Source: Amorphophallus konjac (taxonomy: Eukaryota > Streptophyta > Magnoliopsida > Alismatales > Araceae). From it: a stretch of 64,000 bases of DNA. How positions within the stretch are numbered: position 1 is the stretch's first letter; each line of letters opens with the position of its first letter. Where the stretch lies: contig CM040118.1 in assembly GCA_022559845.1 (NCBI GenBank), positions 238,933,224 through 238,997,223 of the forward strand, written 5' to 3'. Positions 11,131-22,546 of the stretch are shown in pieces. The translations under genes and the position numbers were made by a program. The notes below the pieces were generated by a model that did no database searches, was not told where the DNA came from, and was given only the letters and a program-made list of their open reading frames with translations.

Positions 11131-11844
11131 GTTCCGTAAAAGAAAGAACAAGTACAAAGATTAAAACTTTGGACTCTTATCCACTAAGGATCGACTTGGG
11201 AAGAGTTATAATAATACTGAGGACTCTTAGAGATTAGATTATGACCAAACAAGGACTCTAGAATCGATCTAATCCTCAAACCCTAGCCCAAACCTTATAA
11301 ATAGGGCATAGTTCTGAACTGTGCGACCCTTACTTTTTGGACGTAAAGAATCAAGGTAAGGAGTCATTATCTCAGGTAAGCTCTTTAGAAGTATTTGTTT
11401 ACAATACTTTAGACTAACTCCCCTCCAAATTTAACATCTTTAGGTCAAGAGGTCGTGGAGTTAGAGCCCAAGGAAGTTGCTGAAAAAGTCACAGAAGAGG
11501 GAAATCTAGGGCAGGATTCTCAATCCAAATCAGAAGCAACAGCCTAAGTTAAGAGGTAGGTTATCTCATGAATGGCAAAAACAACCTGATAGGACTAAAA
11601 GCCCTCTGGTTCAAGTGATTTCCATGCATTATAGATCATTGATTTCATGATTTTACTACTTCTATGCATTACATGCATCCCTTAGCCTTATTTGGACATG
11701 CCAAAGATGTATCTTGTCTAATTCATTAATACCTAAGCTTGTAGTCGGCCTACACTACGTTATCATGTATAGGGACTCATGGTATTTTAATTATGGACAT
11801 GATATGAATCGATCTCTTTATGCTTTATCTAGTTTTCTGTCAGC

Positions 11845-12035
11845 AGATACTGTAAGGCATCAGCGTAGGACCGTCACACTCATATAACGACCCTATGACA
11901 GACCGTCACACACCCTGCTGTTTTGGATTTCCACTGTTGTCTCTAACGCACTTGGATAGACGCGTTACGTTCATGTAACGGCTGGATTCATGACCGTCAC
12001 GTTCACTGTGACGCCCCACCTCCAGACCGTCAGAG
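11845..12035 (+). repeat. Palindrome array 2 in family-1 LTR
   Basis: Six or so units of TAACG(N)10-12GACCGTCA are present, some with the arms decayed on one side. The counterpart in the second copy is at about 27750-27945. Confidence 0.8.
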
Positions 12036-12327
12036 TCTGTGTTCTGCCAACCCTAAGATAGAATATAACTTGCCAATATTATTTATTGTTAAGCCTAGTT
12101 ACTTAAGTTTTAACCTGATCATGTGATTTTAAGGTTACTTGATTATTCATATTAGTTATTGTCTATTTTGGTATCTCACTTTTACTTGGGTAAGTTTTTC
12201 ATCATGATTTCACACTGATTATACATATCTCTCTCTGTCAAGAGTCATTTCTATAAGTACATGGCACATATTCCGGTATGTTGCCATTAGTTCACACTTT
12301 GCACTTTAGGAACACCATCTTGGACAT

Positions 12328-12442
12328 GAGGACCTCTCTATTGGATATTCCTTCCAATGGACTAGAAAATCATTATTTCAAGGCCTCCGTAATTCTCCGC
12401 GAGCCTGGGATTCCCACTAGGACGTCGAGTTGGTTGTACCAT
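12328..12442 (+). promoter_or_regulatory. Conserved LTR module (GGATATTCC...GGTTGTACC)
   Basis: It contains GGATATTCCTTCC, then GGCCTCCGTAA, GAGCCTGGGATTCCCAC, GGACG(T/C)CGAG and GGTTGTACC. A clearly related block is found in the Tat LTR at about 53560-53660 and, more diverged, in the gag-only element's LTR at about 14190-14290. Function is unknown; sharing between different LTR families is the reason for listing it. Confidence 0.55.
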
Positions 12443-12489
12443 CAAAGCCCAATAATTAGAATACACTAACGTTATTTTCTAGATCTTGT

Positions 12490-12655
12490 AATGTAACGGC
12501 CTTGCACTGGACCGTCAGGCTCACATAACGGCCCAATGCCCGACCGTCACATTTCACTGAGTCTAAACTAGTATGCTGGACTCTAGTCACTGTAACGGCC
12601 CATTATGGACGCGTTACATAGTGTAACGGCCCATTAAACGACCGTTACATAGCTT
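12490..12655 (+). repeat. Palindrome array 3 in family-1 LTR
   Basis: Four units read TAACGGCC...GACCGTCA, TAACGGCC...GACCGTCAC, TAACGGCC...GACGCGTTAC and TAACGGCC...GACCGTTAC. The array is also present in the second copy, at about 38245-38415. Confidence 0.85.
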
Positions 12656-13459
12656 GTATATGTTAACCCAAGGTTTGACCAAGGGTTGATATCTCAATGA
12701 TTCTAGACAAACCTTGATGATCTAGAACTTATCATATTCCTTAATAGACTTAATGTAATGGATGAAAGTTAAGGAAATATACCGTTATGCTGCTGATTTA
12801 TTCTATAAGCATAGCATAGTTTAAATGTCATTCTTGATCTCATATATTCAAATTAAAGCATTCATTCATTGATTATTGTTACCATGGAATTATTGAACTT
12901 ATTACATTCTTGGCCATACTTTACTGTTACATGCGTGGAAGTAGCTTAATTTATAACTGAAGATGCGATCGAGCACTGATTGTGTTCAAGGGCTCTATGC
13001 TAGTCCCCTCGGCTGATTGTCGGAAACATACTATTTTATAAACCATGGGGTATGATGCTACTGGCGTCGCATTGCGCTGGGAGTACTATTTCTATAAATA
13101 AGTGAAGATCCACGGCACAACATGACATTCTTGCTTGATATTCCACAGGAATTCACGAACTATGTACTCAAAAGAGACTAGTGTGATGAATATGTGGCTT
13201 GCTAGTACAATCTCGTTACATTCTTGTTCATGGAAGGCCAATATCATGTTCTTGTTATATTCTTGCTAGTTCAATCTTGATCATTCTATCTTACATGATT
13301 ATCTTGTCACTTTGGTTTAGACGCGTGATCGATTCGCATTCGCATGATTTTACCTTATTCTTTAGAGCTAAATTGTTAATTACTTTAATAGTGCCTTCAT
13401 GTTGATGCGAAGATACCTACTGGGCAAGTGTGCTCATTACCTATTTCCAATGTTTTTCC

Positions 13460-13522
13460 GGAGATGGAAATAGTTCGAATTCGGATTCGGGTGATTCAAG
13501 TAGCGAGTCCGAGAGCGATTGA
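13460..13522 (+). other. Short Ser/Asp/Glu-rich reading frame inside the LTR
   Basis: An open stretch reads GDGNSSNSDSGDSSSESESD and stops at TGA 13520-13522. The other LTR copy (39231-39293) reads GDGSGSDSDSDYSSGSESD and also stops. There it is preceded by a plausible splice acceptor (TTTTTCAG). No ATG is attached to it. It may be a relic exon or chance, but the acidic character is kept in both copies. Confidence 0.3.
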
Positions 13523-15219
13523 ATGTTGTTATTACAAGAGTGAAGACATAGGAAGTTTATAATGTCTAGATTGAGTCAATGTAATTTTCCTATTTCTTGA
13601 GTCTAGTAGAATGAAAATCAAATTTTTGATTGTATCTTTGAATATTGAGCATTATGATATGAAGTTGAAGTTCATTAAATCCTGTGCAATTGCATTTACT
13701 TGTATGATTGTCTCGCGCTCTGATTGATTCTTGCTTGCAAGAGGCTTACCATGCCGACTGTTCGCGCTCCCTGAGCGAGTCTTCCGCTGTAATAAAGGCT
13801 CGGGGCGTGACATAGAAATTTATGAATTCGCGTTGGTGACATGGATGCTACTTAAAGATATGGCACCTCCTCAAATGGTCGCCAATTTGAAATAAATTTA
13901 TTAGATTATTGGAAATTCTTGGAATTGGGGCGTCTTTACAGAGACGCTATTTTCAGATTGTTTATTTAAAATCTGTTAAATATAAGATTTGGTGACATTT
14001 TAAAGTGACGCTAATTATTAAATTGACGCCTTCTTCTTGGACGCTATTTTCTATCTCACAGTCTTATCGGGTTTTTTGACCCATATCGCGTGTCTGTTGG
14101 CACTGCTGTCTCACAGTCGAGATGGAGTCCCTGTTTTCACGAGTTTCATGTTGACACCTCAATTCTTGGAGATTGAATGACCCTCCGCCGGATATTCCTT
14201 TCGCCATATTGGAAATTTTCTCTCTAAGGCCTCCATAAGACTTCACTAACATTCGAATCCCTCAAGTCAGCCAAGCAGGTTGTACCCTCAACACCTTAGA
14301 TACCTTGATTGTCATGTCACTCTGAAGAAACATGACACCGTAGCCATCATAGAGCGTTGTTTCTGGTGTTCTATGAGTGTCCTATCATTATCTGGAATTG
14401 GCGACCAGTACAGTTGATGCCATATCTTGAATAGCAACCATTGTAGGTGACGCTATTTCTTCGTGCCCCTACTGTTAACAGATATAGCAACCACTACAGT
14501 GGACGCGTATTCTGTAATTGGCGGTGGCCTGAGTGGACGGCAATTATCCCAGATTTCATGAATGTCTTGGTTTTATGAGAGGTTTATCGCCATATTATCC
14601 TTCCACAAAGTTCTAGCCTTGAACTCCTTATTTCATGAATCTACCTTAACGTTCCTACATGACTTGATTCTTGGAACTCTTTTGGTCATTAATTGATGTG
14701 GAATTAGTCTAGAACTTAAAAGGGGCTATGGGTCCAACAAACTTGACACTCAATGCTAGAACAAAAGTGACGGGGCCCGGATCTGATCCCATGGACGAGA
14801 CAAAGTCCAAACATGTGTCGGTATTATGATTGATCGGGTGTGGCATTGCACCAATGAAAAGCAAGATTGATCTATGACACTTCCACAAATGATTGACACG
14901 TTGACGACTAGAATATTTGGACTCATACATATACATATGGCCAATCCTACAAATGATAGTCTCATGTTATGCTCTTGTGAAAGCGAGAATCTTATTGAAA
15001 TACTTATTATTGTCTCATCATGATTGTTCCTGAATTTATTTCTTAAATATTGTTCTGTCTATTGCCTTTATAGTTCCTGAAATCATCTCCAAATTATTAA
15101 TCAGTCTCGTGCCATTATAGTTGTTGACTATTGTGTACCCTTGCATGATCTGGATGCATATTCATGTTAAATGGTTAACTACTTAAAGCTAGCTTGGAGC
15201 AAGAGATATAAGACCTACT

Positions 15220-15654
15220 TGTTGTGTCCATTTGTTTTGATGATGTCAACACTATGACTCATCATTGAGTTGATCATGTGTTTTTGATCCTTGAGTTTCA
15301 TACGTCTTTGATCCTTGAGGTTCATACATTTTTGATCTTTGAGTTTCATAAGTTTTGATTCTTGAGTTCCATATGCTTTTAATGTAGTCAATGGCTATTT
15401 GATAATATTAATACATGAAATCCATGAGCTCTGTGAAGACAGGTTCAAAGTTGGACAAAGAAATGGCCAGATGTGTGAAAATCAAAAGGCAGACTTCAAA
15501 GCAAGCTATCGCTGACAAATGGCCACATAAGGGTGTAATATATCAGCTAATGGTGACAAATAGGTCACCAAGGGTGTAAAATGCTTTCTAAGTTTGAAAA
15601 ATAGACGTTAGAGCAAAAATGTGGGAAGTTGAAGAAGGAGCGGCGACGCCAAAT
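15220..15654 (+). repeat. Diverged GTGACAAATAG minisatellite sequence, left part
   Basis: It contains a TTTGTTTTGATGATGTCAAC segment, a short tandem of about 25 bases (TTTGATCCTTGAGTTTCATA, 15280-15375) and scattered GGTGACAAATAGG motifs (15505-15600). The TSD CAAAT of the solo LTR at 15655 shows that this sequence continues at 18403. There is no coding signal. Confidence 0.5.
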
Positions 15655-18397
15655 TGGTGTGACACAACCTAGGACTTAAACAAACAAGCACAATCGCAAT
15701 CAAACGGACCGATGTCGACGACTGCTCACCCGTTGCTCACAAAGACCCGGGGTAACTTGGCAATGCCAAGGTGAGGTTGAGGGGTTGGGCCCTTGCTGGT
15801 AGAGGGCCAGCAAGGCCAAGATTTGAATCCCAAAGGTTGTGGATGCCCAATTCAATGGGGCCGACAAAGTGCCAAAGGCACCGGGTTACTCTCTCTTCCC
15901 ACGGTGATCACTCAAAGCAACAGGGCTTGAGGATCGAGCTCTCACTCTCACGGCCAGCGGAACTATGAACTAATATTGAAAGAACAAGCATGAATTAGAG
16001 CAAGGTTATAGAGCACTTACTCGACCGGTTTGAAGAAACCGGTCCCGCTCGGAGACGAGGGCGAGCGGGGAAGCGTGGGTTCCCCACACGCCGCGCCGGG
16101 GTAGCTTGACCTGATCAAACCAAATTACAACACTACACATCTCGCAGGAGGGGGATCTTGGGGTAGGGGTTAATGAATTACAATCAAACTACCTCCACGC
16201 AGGGAGGGGCCTTCAGCCGGCCAAGCGGGGTGGGGAAAACTAGGGCTAAAAAGATGATGAAGTGAAGATGCCGAATCTGCCTTCTCTCGGAAATTGTGGA
16301 TAGACAGTCGGTACTGTGGCTGCAGAACTTGATCAGGAATTTTTCCAAGGGCGAGACAAGTGAGGAAATCTTCGTTACTGGAACTGAAGTGCCTCTGAAT
16401 TTTTTCGAATTCTTCTGGGGTCGCTGCTGGCCTGGGTAGGAGCTCGAACAGGGTCGCTGATTCCCAGACTGACAGCAACTGGTTACTAACAGCAGGAAGA
16501 AGAGGTTGCCCCGGCCGCTCCCGAACTCCAAATCAGGTGCCGCCAGAACCGTTGGAACCGTAGACAGGTCCTCTTTGCAGTAAAATAAATGGGGATGCTA
16601 AACGATGCCGGAGAAGAATAGTGGATCCAGAAGAGTGAGGGGAGGTCGGTGCAGACTGTGGGGAAGTAGAGTCGCACTGCCGAGGAATAAAATTGATAAC
16701 TTCTGCTAACGGATGCCGAACGGGATTCTGTCTCTTGATTTCGAAAGTAGACAGAAAGGAGAAGAACTTTGTAGAAGATCTCGTGGCCTGGTTCCTCCTG
16801 GGTTCGTCGTGGTGAAGCTTTTTCTCCGGCTCAGAACCTCTGTAGGGGGCAGATTGGCACAGTAACAGCAGGTTGCAGAGGATGTACCGGCAGCTCCTGA
16901 ACTCGGAATCGAGCACCATTGGAGTCGTTGGAATCTTGGACAAATCCTATTCGCATAAAAACTGACGGGGAGGCCAACCAATGTCGGAGAAGATCAGGGG
17001 ACGCAGAACAATGGCGACTGGTCGGTGCAGACTATGAGTAGGAGATCTGCGTAGCTGAGGGAGAAAAATGAGAACTCTGGATCACGAATGCCGAATGAAG
17101 TTCTGTTTCTTGATTCTGGAAGTAGACTAGGCGATGAAGAACTTTGAAGAAGAACTCGTGGACTGATTCCTTCGGGGTTCGTCGTGGCAGAGCTTCTAAT
17201 CTGGATCAGGTCCTCAGCCAAGGCAGAACTGCGCAGTTGTGGGAGAATGGACCTCCTGGACGGCTCGGAGATCGGAAGAAGATGAAACCACTTCTGTTGC
17301 GAAGGAGACTTGTAGACGCTTCCGACGATGGCTCTTGGGTCTTCAAACTCGTCTGGAGAAAGTCGTGGTGGCCGCTGCAAGTTGCTAGTTCATCTGCAAC
17401 CTCTGGACAGCAAACTGCAACTTCGAAGTAGCTTCTAATGACCAAGAAAGAAGAAGGGGAAGGGGGTAGATGAGTGTGGGAGTGACCCCTGGTTGTAAGG
17501 GGGTCTTGGAGGGGGTGTTCTAAGGTGTGGGAGGTGGAGAATAAGTTCTGGAAGAGGGTCCAATAGATGGTGGTAGTGGGGGCTGCGAATTTGGTTGGAA
17601 TGGAGAGAGGGAAAGGATATTCGAAAATAGGTTTAAGGGTGGGGTTAATTTTTTGTCTTGGGAATGGGGGGGTTGTGTTGGGGAAGGGAAGGGGTGCTTG
17701 GGGTAGTGGGAAGGGTGCTTGGGAAAGTGGGAGGGATAGTTGGGGGTTGGATGGTGAGGAGAGGATTGGTGGAGGGGGTCTTGGGAAGGGGTGGAGTATT
17801 GATGAGGGTTGTGGGGAATGGGAAGAGGCTTAGATGGGGTAGGTGGGGAGTGGAGGTGGTTGGGAAGGGAGGAGAGAGAAGAAAATTCGAATTTGGGTGT
17901 TGAGGAGAGAGAAAGTGGAGTGAACAAGAGAGATTAAGAGAGGGAAGGGTGGAGAATCTCTCCCCTAGGGTTTCTCACCCAAAAATGGAATCTCTCCACT
18001 AAATAAGAAGTGTAAACTCTCAAAATGGCAAGTTTTTTCATTCATTGATTCATTAAGTTAGAATGGGGGGAATGGGGTACTATATATAGGAAACCCACAT
18101 TTCTACAAAAGTCCCTGACAATTGACTCAATGACAAATAATCGAGGGGGTAGAGGAGAGCCCTTGGGCCAAGTCCAATGAATTGGGCCCAATAGCTAACT
18201 AGACAACCTGATGACACTCAAACTTAGGGAAATGAACACAAGACCTAGGAACATGACTCAAATAAAAGGGAAAATACATCAAATGACTCAAATAAAAATT
18301 ACATAGGACTCAAAATTAAATGACTAGAACATTCCAGATGCAACCGGGGCGAGGAGACGAGCTGTGAACGTGGGCATGGGAGGTGATGTCCCCATCA
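15655..18397 (-). mobile_element. Solo LTR, 2743 bp (LTR family 2), TSD CAAAT
   Basis: On the plus strand it runs TGGTGTGACAC...CCCCATCA between perfect 5-bp repeats CAAAT (15650-15654 and 18398-18402). Orientation is taken from the related 5' LTR at 20113-22546, which is joined to a PBS and gag on the minus strand. A TATATATA motif lies at 18081-18088. There is no internal region, so it is a solo LTR. Long proline-rich frames inside it (for example 17520-17927) come from its GT-rich low-complexity stretch and are not genes. Confidence 0.85.
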
Positions 18398-18402
18398 CAA
18401 AT

Positions 18403-19034
18403 GCTAGTGTAGTCGACGCAGCCACGTTGCGCTTGGGAAGCTTTCAAAGGCGACGGCTAACCTGTAGCTAAGGGTGAAAAATAGCTAGTTAACAGTGACA
18501 AATAGCCGATTGTAGTGACAAATAGCTCCCTAATGGTGAAGAATAGCTCATGACAGTGAAACATGAAGAAAGATCTAGCTTCTTCAAGGAAATCAACTGT
18601 GCATGGGTCTCTTAACCTTGTTATCTCAGATCTGGAGCTCTTTTAAGTTTTGGACGATCTTGATCAACTTCATCCAAGATCAAAAGGATGAGATTATCTC
18701 GAGTTTTAAATGGCCTTCCAAAGTGATAAGATTTAGCAGGAGTTGCAATAAGAAGAGCGCAGAAGCTACGTTGACGCTGTGCGTGATGGCGTTAACGCAG
18801 TCAATGGTAGAGTTTAAAGAAGCTGGCAAATGAATCAAACAGGTTGATAAATGGTAGAAGAGGCTAAAGTTAACAACTCTAATACAGTTACGTTGACACA
18901 ACATCCGTGTTCATCTACGCAGTAAAGCTGTGACACAAAGGTAGACATGGTGAAGATCAAGAGACACAAAAGGCTAATAAGAGAGGCAAATGAAGGATAA
19001 GGGTGAAAAATAACTTCTCAAGCCTCTACCAAGG
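18403..19034 (+). repeat. Diverged GTGACAAATAG minisatellite sequence, right part
   Basis: Units such as AAGGGTGAAAAATAGC and AGTGACAAATAGC occur at 18475-18560. A segment starting GTGAAACATGAAGAAA follows, related to the sequence after 25480, with another unit near 19005. The family recurs at 24.0, 25.4, 26.2, 26.6 and 39.6 kb. I read it as subterminal repeat arrays of a CACTA-like transposon; see 23963. Confidence 0.5.
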
Positions 19035-19037
19035 AGG

Positions 19038-20033
19038 TCAGAGGGTCTTTGGGGTGATGAGGGTTGGTGTGTGGTGCTCCCGGGGTGGAGGGTAAAGGGA
19101 AACTTGGATTGGGATTGATATGGGAAGCAGTGGAGGCCTAGGTTGTGGTAGGATTGGGGTTGGGAGTGGAAGGTGGGTTGGGTGAGGGGGTTTGGGTTGA
19201 TTGGATTTGGCAGGGGCATTCCTTTTAGGGGATGATGGAGGGGTAGTGGTGGGAACCAAGGGGGCTTGTGGGGTATGGGTTTGGTGAGGGATCATGGGTT
19301 GGGAGGTGGTGGCTGTCATGGGCCTAGGTGGAGGGATGGACACGGGGTCCACTTGGGTTTGAATGGTGAGGGTTGGGTGAGTGATGGTCCTCATTGGGGA
19401 AATCGGGTCGGATAGGGGTCTCTTCCCCTTGGGATCGGCTGATTGTGGAGGGGTGGGAGTAGGGGCCAATTTGGTTTGGATATTGAGGACTGTGGACGGG
19501 GGTTTTGGTTGGGGTGTGGGGGCCCTCATGGGGTTAGGTGGAGAGGTGGATGCTTGGATCATTTGGGTCTTAAGGGAGAGGATTTGGTGGTGAAGTGTAG
19601 TGATGATGGTTGAGAGGGAATTTGTTGGGAGTGGTGGGGATGGAGGCCTAAGGGTGGTCTCATGTTGGTCGGGTGGTGATGGAGGAGTGGTAGTGCTCCT
19701 CGGGCTAGGGGTGTTTGAGTAGGAGGGGTGGGAATATTTGGGGATGTAGATCTTCCTAAGTTCTACCTTCATCTCTTCCCATGAGTGAATAGGTTCTTGT
19801 CTTTCAACCCTCCTTAAACCCTCTATGCTCCACCACTTTTCCTTGGCTTGACCCCGAAGTCGTCCCTTGGCCTTAAGGACTCTCGCGGGTCCATATACCC
19901 AAGTCTCTTCAAAGTACCTTTCTATGGTAGCCTCCCACCTAAGGTAATCACTAGAACATGATCCGTCAAATATAATATCCCTATCTAGAATGAAATCCAT
20001 GGGTGGCGAGTAGGCTAAGTAGGAAATGGCCAT
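19038..20033 (-). CDS. Ty3/gypsy-type gag of truncated family-2 element
   Basis: One open frame of about 331 residues starts from MAISYLAYSPPMDF. Residues 10-100 hold the gag core: LRWEATIERYFEETW, RLRGQAKEKWWS and WEEMKVELRKIYIP. The remaining 200 residues are Pro/Thr/Ser-rich and without a zinc knuckle. The frame also stays open upstream into the PBS and LTR; I chose this ATG because it lies inside the PBS boundary. The frame is intact, but everything after gag is gone: the sequence joins minisatellite DNA at about 19035, with no protease or RT. The product, if made, could at most coat RNAs of related elements. Confidence 0.7.
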   Translation of the reverse strand: MAISYLAYSPPMDFILDRDIIFDGSCSSDYLRWEATIERYFEETWVYGPARVLKAKGRLRGQAKEKWWSIEGLRRVERQEPIHSWEEMKVELRKIYIPKYSHPSYSNTPSPRSTTTPPSPPDQHETTLRPPSPPLPTNSLSTIITTLHHQILSLKTQMIQASTSPPNPMRAPTPQPKPPSTVLNIQTKLAPTPTPPQSADPKGKRPLSDPISPMRTITHPTLTIQTQVDPVSIPPPRPMTATTSQPMIPHQTHTPQAPLVPTTTPPSSPKRNAPAKSNQPKPPHPTHLPLPTPILPQPRPPLLPISIPIQVSLYPPPREHHTPTLITPKTL

Positions 20034-20097
20034 GATGAACGGGGGGATAAATGCAATGGCCCTAGGACAAGACTTAGTAGAGAAAAGTCTAGAACTT

Positions 20098-20109
20098 GCT
20101 CTGATACCA
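20098..20109 (-). other. Primer binding site (tRNA-iMet) of family-2 element
   Basis: The minus strand reads TGGTATCAGAGC three bases inside the LTR end (plus-strand GCTCTGATACCA then ATT then TGTTGTGACAC). It fixes the minus orientation and marks 20113-22546 as the 5' LTR. Confidence 0.9.
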
Positions 20110-20112
20110 ATT

Positions 20113-22546
20113 TGTTGTGACACCACCTTGGGGGTGGCAGCCACTCGACCGATGCCCTTGGACCTATAAACCGCAAGCATGCAATTTTGACGGCGGACTC
20201 ACTCGAGCGGACTCACCCGCTTGGCGCACACTAGGGCCCATAGGCAACCCGGTGATGGTGGTGTGGGTCCGGGATGAGACCTCGCTGCTCCGAGGGTTGG
20301 CTAGCCTAAGATTGAACCCCTAACGGCCCTGGGATGCCCACTCTCGAGGGCGGCCAGCACGCCAAGGGCGTGGGGTATAGTATCTCTCTCATAACTCACC
20401 CGCGGTAGCACTCAATTGATGTAAATTTGGGACCGGGCACTCTCTCACCGTCTGACGGAGCTAAGAGGAAATACTAATTAAGCAAGATAAATCAGAAAAG
20501 AAAGTGGGGCAGGAGCTCACCTAATCAGTGTGAATATGCCGATCCCGACTGGAGACGATGACGAGCGTGGAAGCGTGGGCATGCACTTGCACGTCGCGTC
20601 AGTGTAGCTTCGGATGGCGACATGCTAATACATGCACTACGCCCCTTGCAAGGGGGTTGGACTAGGGGTGGGGAAGTAGAATTACAACCAAAATGTACCT
20701 CCACACAGGGAGGGGCGCTCAGCCGGCCAGGCGGGGAGGGGAAAAGCCGAGCTAGGAACTAATTGGAACGCGGTTGCCGGTTCTGTCCACTCTGTGGAAC
20801 AGGGGATAGGCAGTCGATGTCGACGCCGCTGCGGCCACTCCTGGACTCCGTTTGCTACGAAACCAACGGCAAAACATCTTGGGTTGGCTCAGGAAGACGT
20901 CAGATTTTTGGGAGGACTTCTGGTTGCCGGCGTTGGTCGGGGCAGGGCCGTGAGCAAGGTCTCTATTCTCTTGTTCTGTCTGCTTCAGCACCACTGCCAC
21001 AAGAAGATGAAGTCGCCACGGGTGCTCCTGGGCTCTGATTCGGGTGTGGCTGAAGTCGCTGGATTCTTTGTCAAGCCCTCTTCGAAATGAGACCCATGGG
21101 GATGTCGGAGGAGGTCAGAGTAGATAGGGACAGCCCGTACAGTGATCGGGTGTCTGTTCAGTCCCAGAGTGGACAGAACAGTGCACCCGAGGGAAAAAAT
21201 TGAGAAATCGCTGCTCCGGTTGCCGAACGGGGTGCCGCTTCTTGGTAATGGAATAAGACTTGTCTTAGAAGCTCTCAGCCAAGTGGAGTCTCACGAAGCA
21301 CAGGAATGTGGCCATGGGAGCTTCTGGAAGTTGCTTCAGGTTGCTGACCGGACCTATCCTGTGTAGTCGGAGAAGAACGACTCTCCCTGGCAGTCACGAA
21401 CTCAGACGGGGACGAGAACACCACCGTTGCAAAGGTGACAAGAAGACAAATCCAACGGTATATGATACGCCTCAAGGAGCTTCACGGTGACATTGTGGCA
21501 GCCTCTGCAAGTCGATGGAACACTGCAGCCTGCGAGCTGGAACAAGCTGGTTGAAGATGATAGGTGGGAAATGGGGTAGATGAGAGGGGAAATGGGGTGG
21601 ATGGGTGTGGGGGTGACCCCAGGCTGTGAGGGGGTCTGGGAGGGGGTAAACCAAGGTGAGGAAGGGGGAGAATGGGGGCTGGAAGAGGGTCTAATAGGTG
21701 GTGGGAGGGAGAGCTGCGAATTTGGTGTTGGGAGGGAAAGGGAGAGGGAGATCTCTCTCCCTTGGGGAGTCTAGGGCATGGGGGAGGAGAGAGTGGAGGG
21801 AAAATATTCAAATGTCCCTTGGGAGCTGCAGGATTATGTGGGGAAGAGGGTGGATTGTGTTGGGGAGAGGGAGATTGTGTTGGGAGAGCCAAGATTCTCC
21901 TAGGGTGGGAGGAGATTTGGTGGTAGTTGGGAGAGGGGGTAATTAATGCTCCTAGGGAAGTGAAGGGTCTTTAGATGAGGTGGAGGGTGATGGATGAGGT
22001 GGAGGGGTGAGGAGAGAGAAAGGGGCACAGGTTTTAGAGAGAGAAAGTGGAGGAGAGAGAAAATGGCTTCATAGAGAGAGAGGTAGAGAGAGGGGGGATA
22101 GGGGCTTCTCACCCACTCAATTGGCTTCTCACCAAAAAAAGAAGATTTAAGTTGGACAATAGAAAATTCAAATATTCATTCATTCATTCATTAACTTCAA
22201 ATGGGGAGATGGGGGTCTTATTTATAGGGATCCCACAATTTACAATAAGTCCATGACTTTAGTACTAATGACAAATAACCAAGGGGAAGGGGGGGCGCCC
22301 TTGGGCCTAGCCCAATGAATTGGGCCCATTAACTAACTTTAAAGAACCTAATGACACATAACTTAGGTAAATGACTCATTAACCAAGGTACATGACTCAA
22401 ATAAAAGGGAAATTACAATGATATGACTCAAAAAAATATGAAAATTACATGACTCGACTCAGAAAAATGTGACGGACACAATGGAACCATGCCGGTGAGC
22501 AATCGAAGCTGTGGAAAAATGTGAAGGGCGAGAGATGCCCCCATCA
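20113..22546 (-). mobile_element. 5' LTR of truncated family-2 element
   Basis: It runs from TGTTGTGACACC to CCCCCATCA on the plus strand and is related along its length to the solo LTR at 15655-18397. On the minus strand TATAAATA (plus 22219-22226) is the likely core promoter. The flank after 22546 is GTGCA; no matching repeat was found at the other end because that end was deleted. Confidence 0.8.

Larger units (their letters stand above)
10667..13812 (+). mobile_element. Solo LTR, 3146 bp (LTR family 1), TSD TAGAA
   Basis: It runs from TGTAGTGCCCCAG to GGGGCGTGACA and is flanked by identical 5-bp repeats TAGAA at 10662-10666 and 13813-13817. There is no internal region, so unequal recombination between two LTRs has removed it. 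TATAAATA at 11296-11303 is the likely promoter. The ends resemble Tekay/Del LTRs, but without internal domains the lineage is an inference. A second copy lies at 26663-39576. Confidence 0.9.
9342..15210 (+). mobile_element. 3' LTR of the gag-only element, split by a solo LTR
   Basis: It begins TGTAGCAACCCG after the PPT and carries a TATA box (TATAAATA, 9808-9815). It is interrupted by the solo LTR at 10667-13812 (TSD TAGAA on both sides) and resumes at 13818. It carries many imperfect palindromes built on GGCG(A/T)C and GACGC(C/T), for example GCGTCTTTACAGAGACGC near 13927. A module ending in CAGGTTGTACC near 14275-14288 also occurs in other LTR families. The expected GGGGCGTGACA end is missing, so it is truncated at about 15.2 kb. 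Confidence 0.65.

Noticed and set aside
17520..17927. Pro/Ser/His-rich minus-strand ORF as a gene
   Set aside because: It lies wholly inside a solo LTR in a GT-rich low-complexity stretch; the composition explains the open frame.
15655..20115. Family-2 LTR at 15655 as the 3' LTR of the gag at 19038
   Set aside because: The LTR has its own perfect CAAAT target duplication on both sides and no polypurine tract at 18398, so it is an independent solo LTR.
21482..21892. Pro-rich minus-strand ORF as a gene
   Set aside because: Same low-complexity LTR region in the family-2 5' LTR; no domain.
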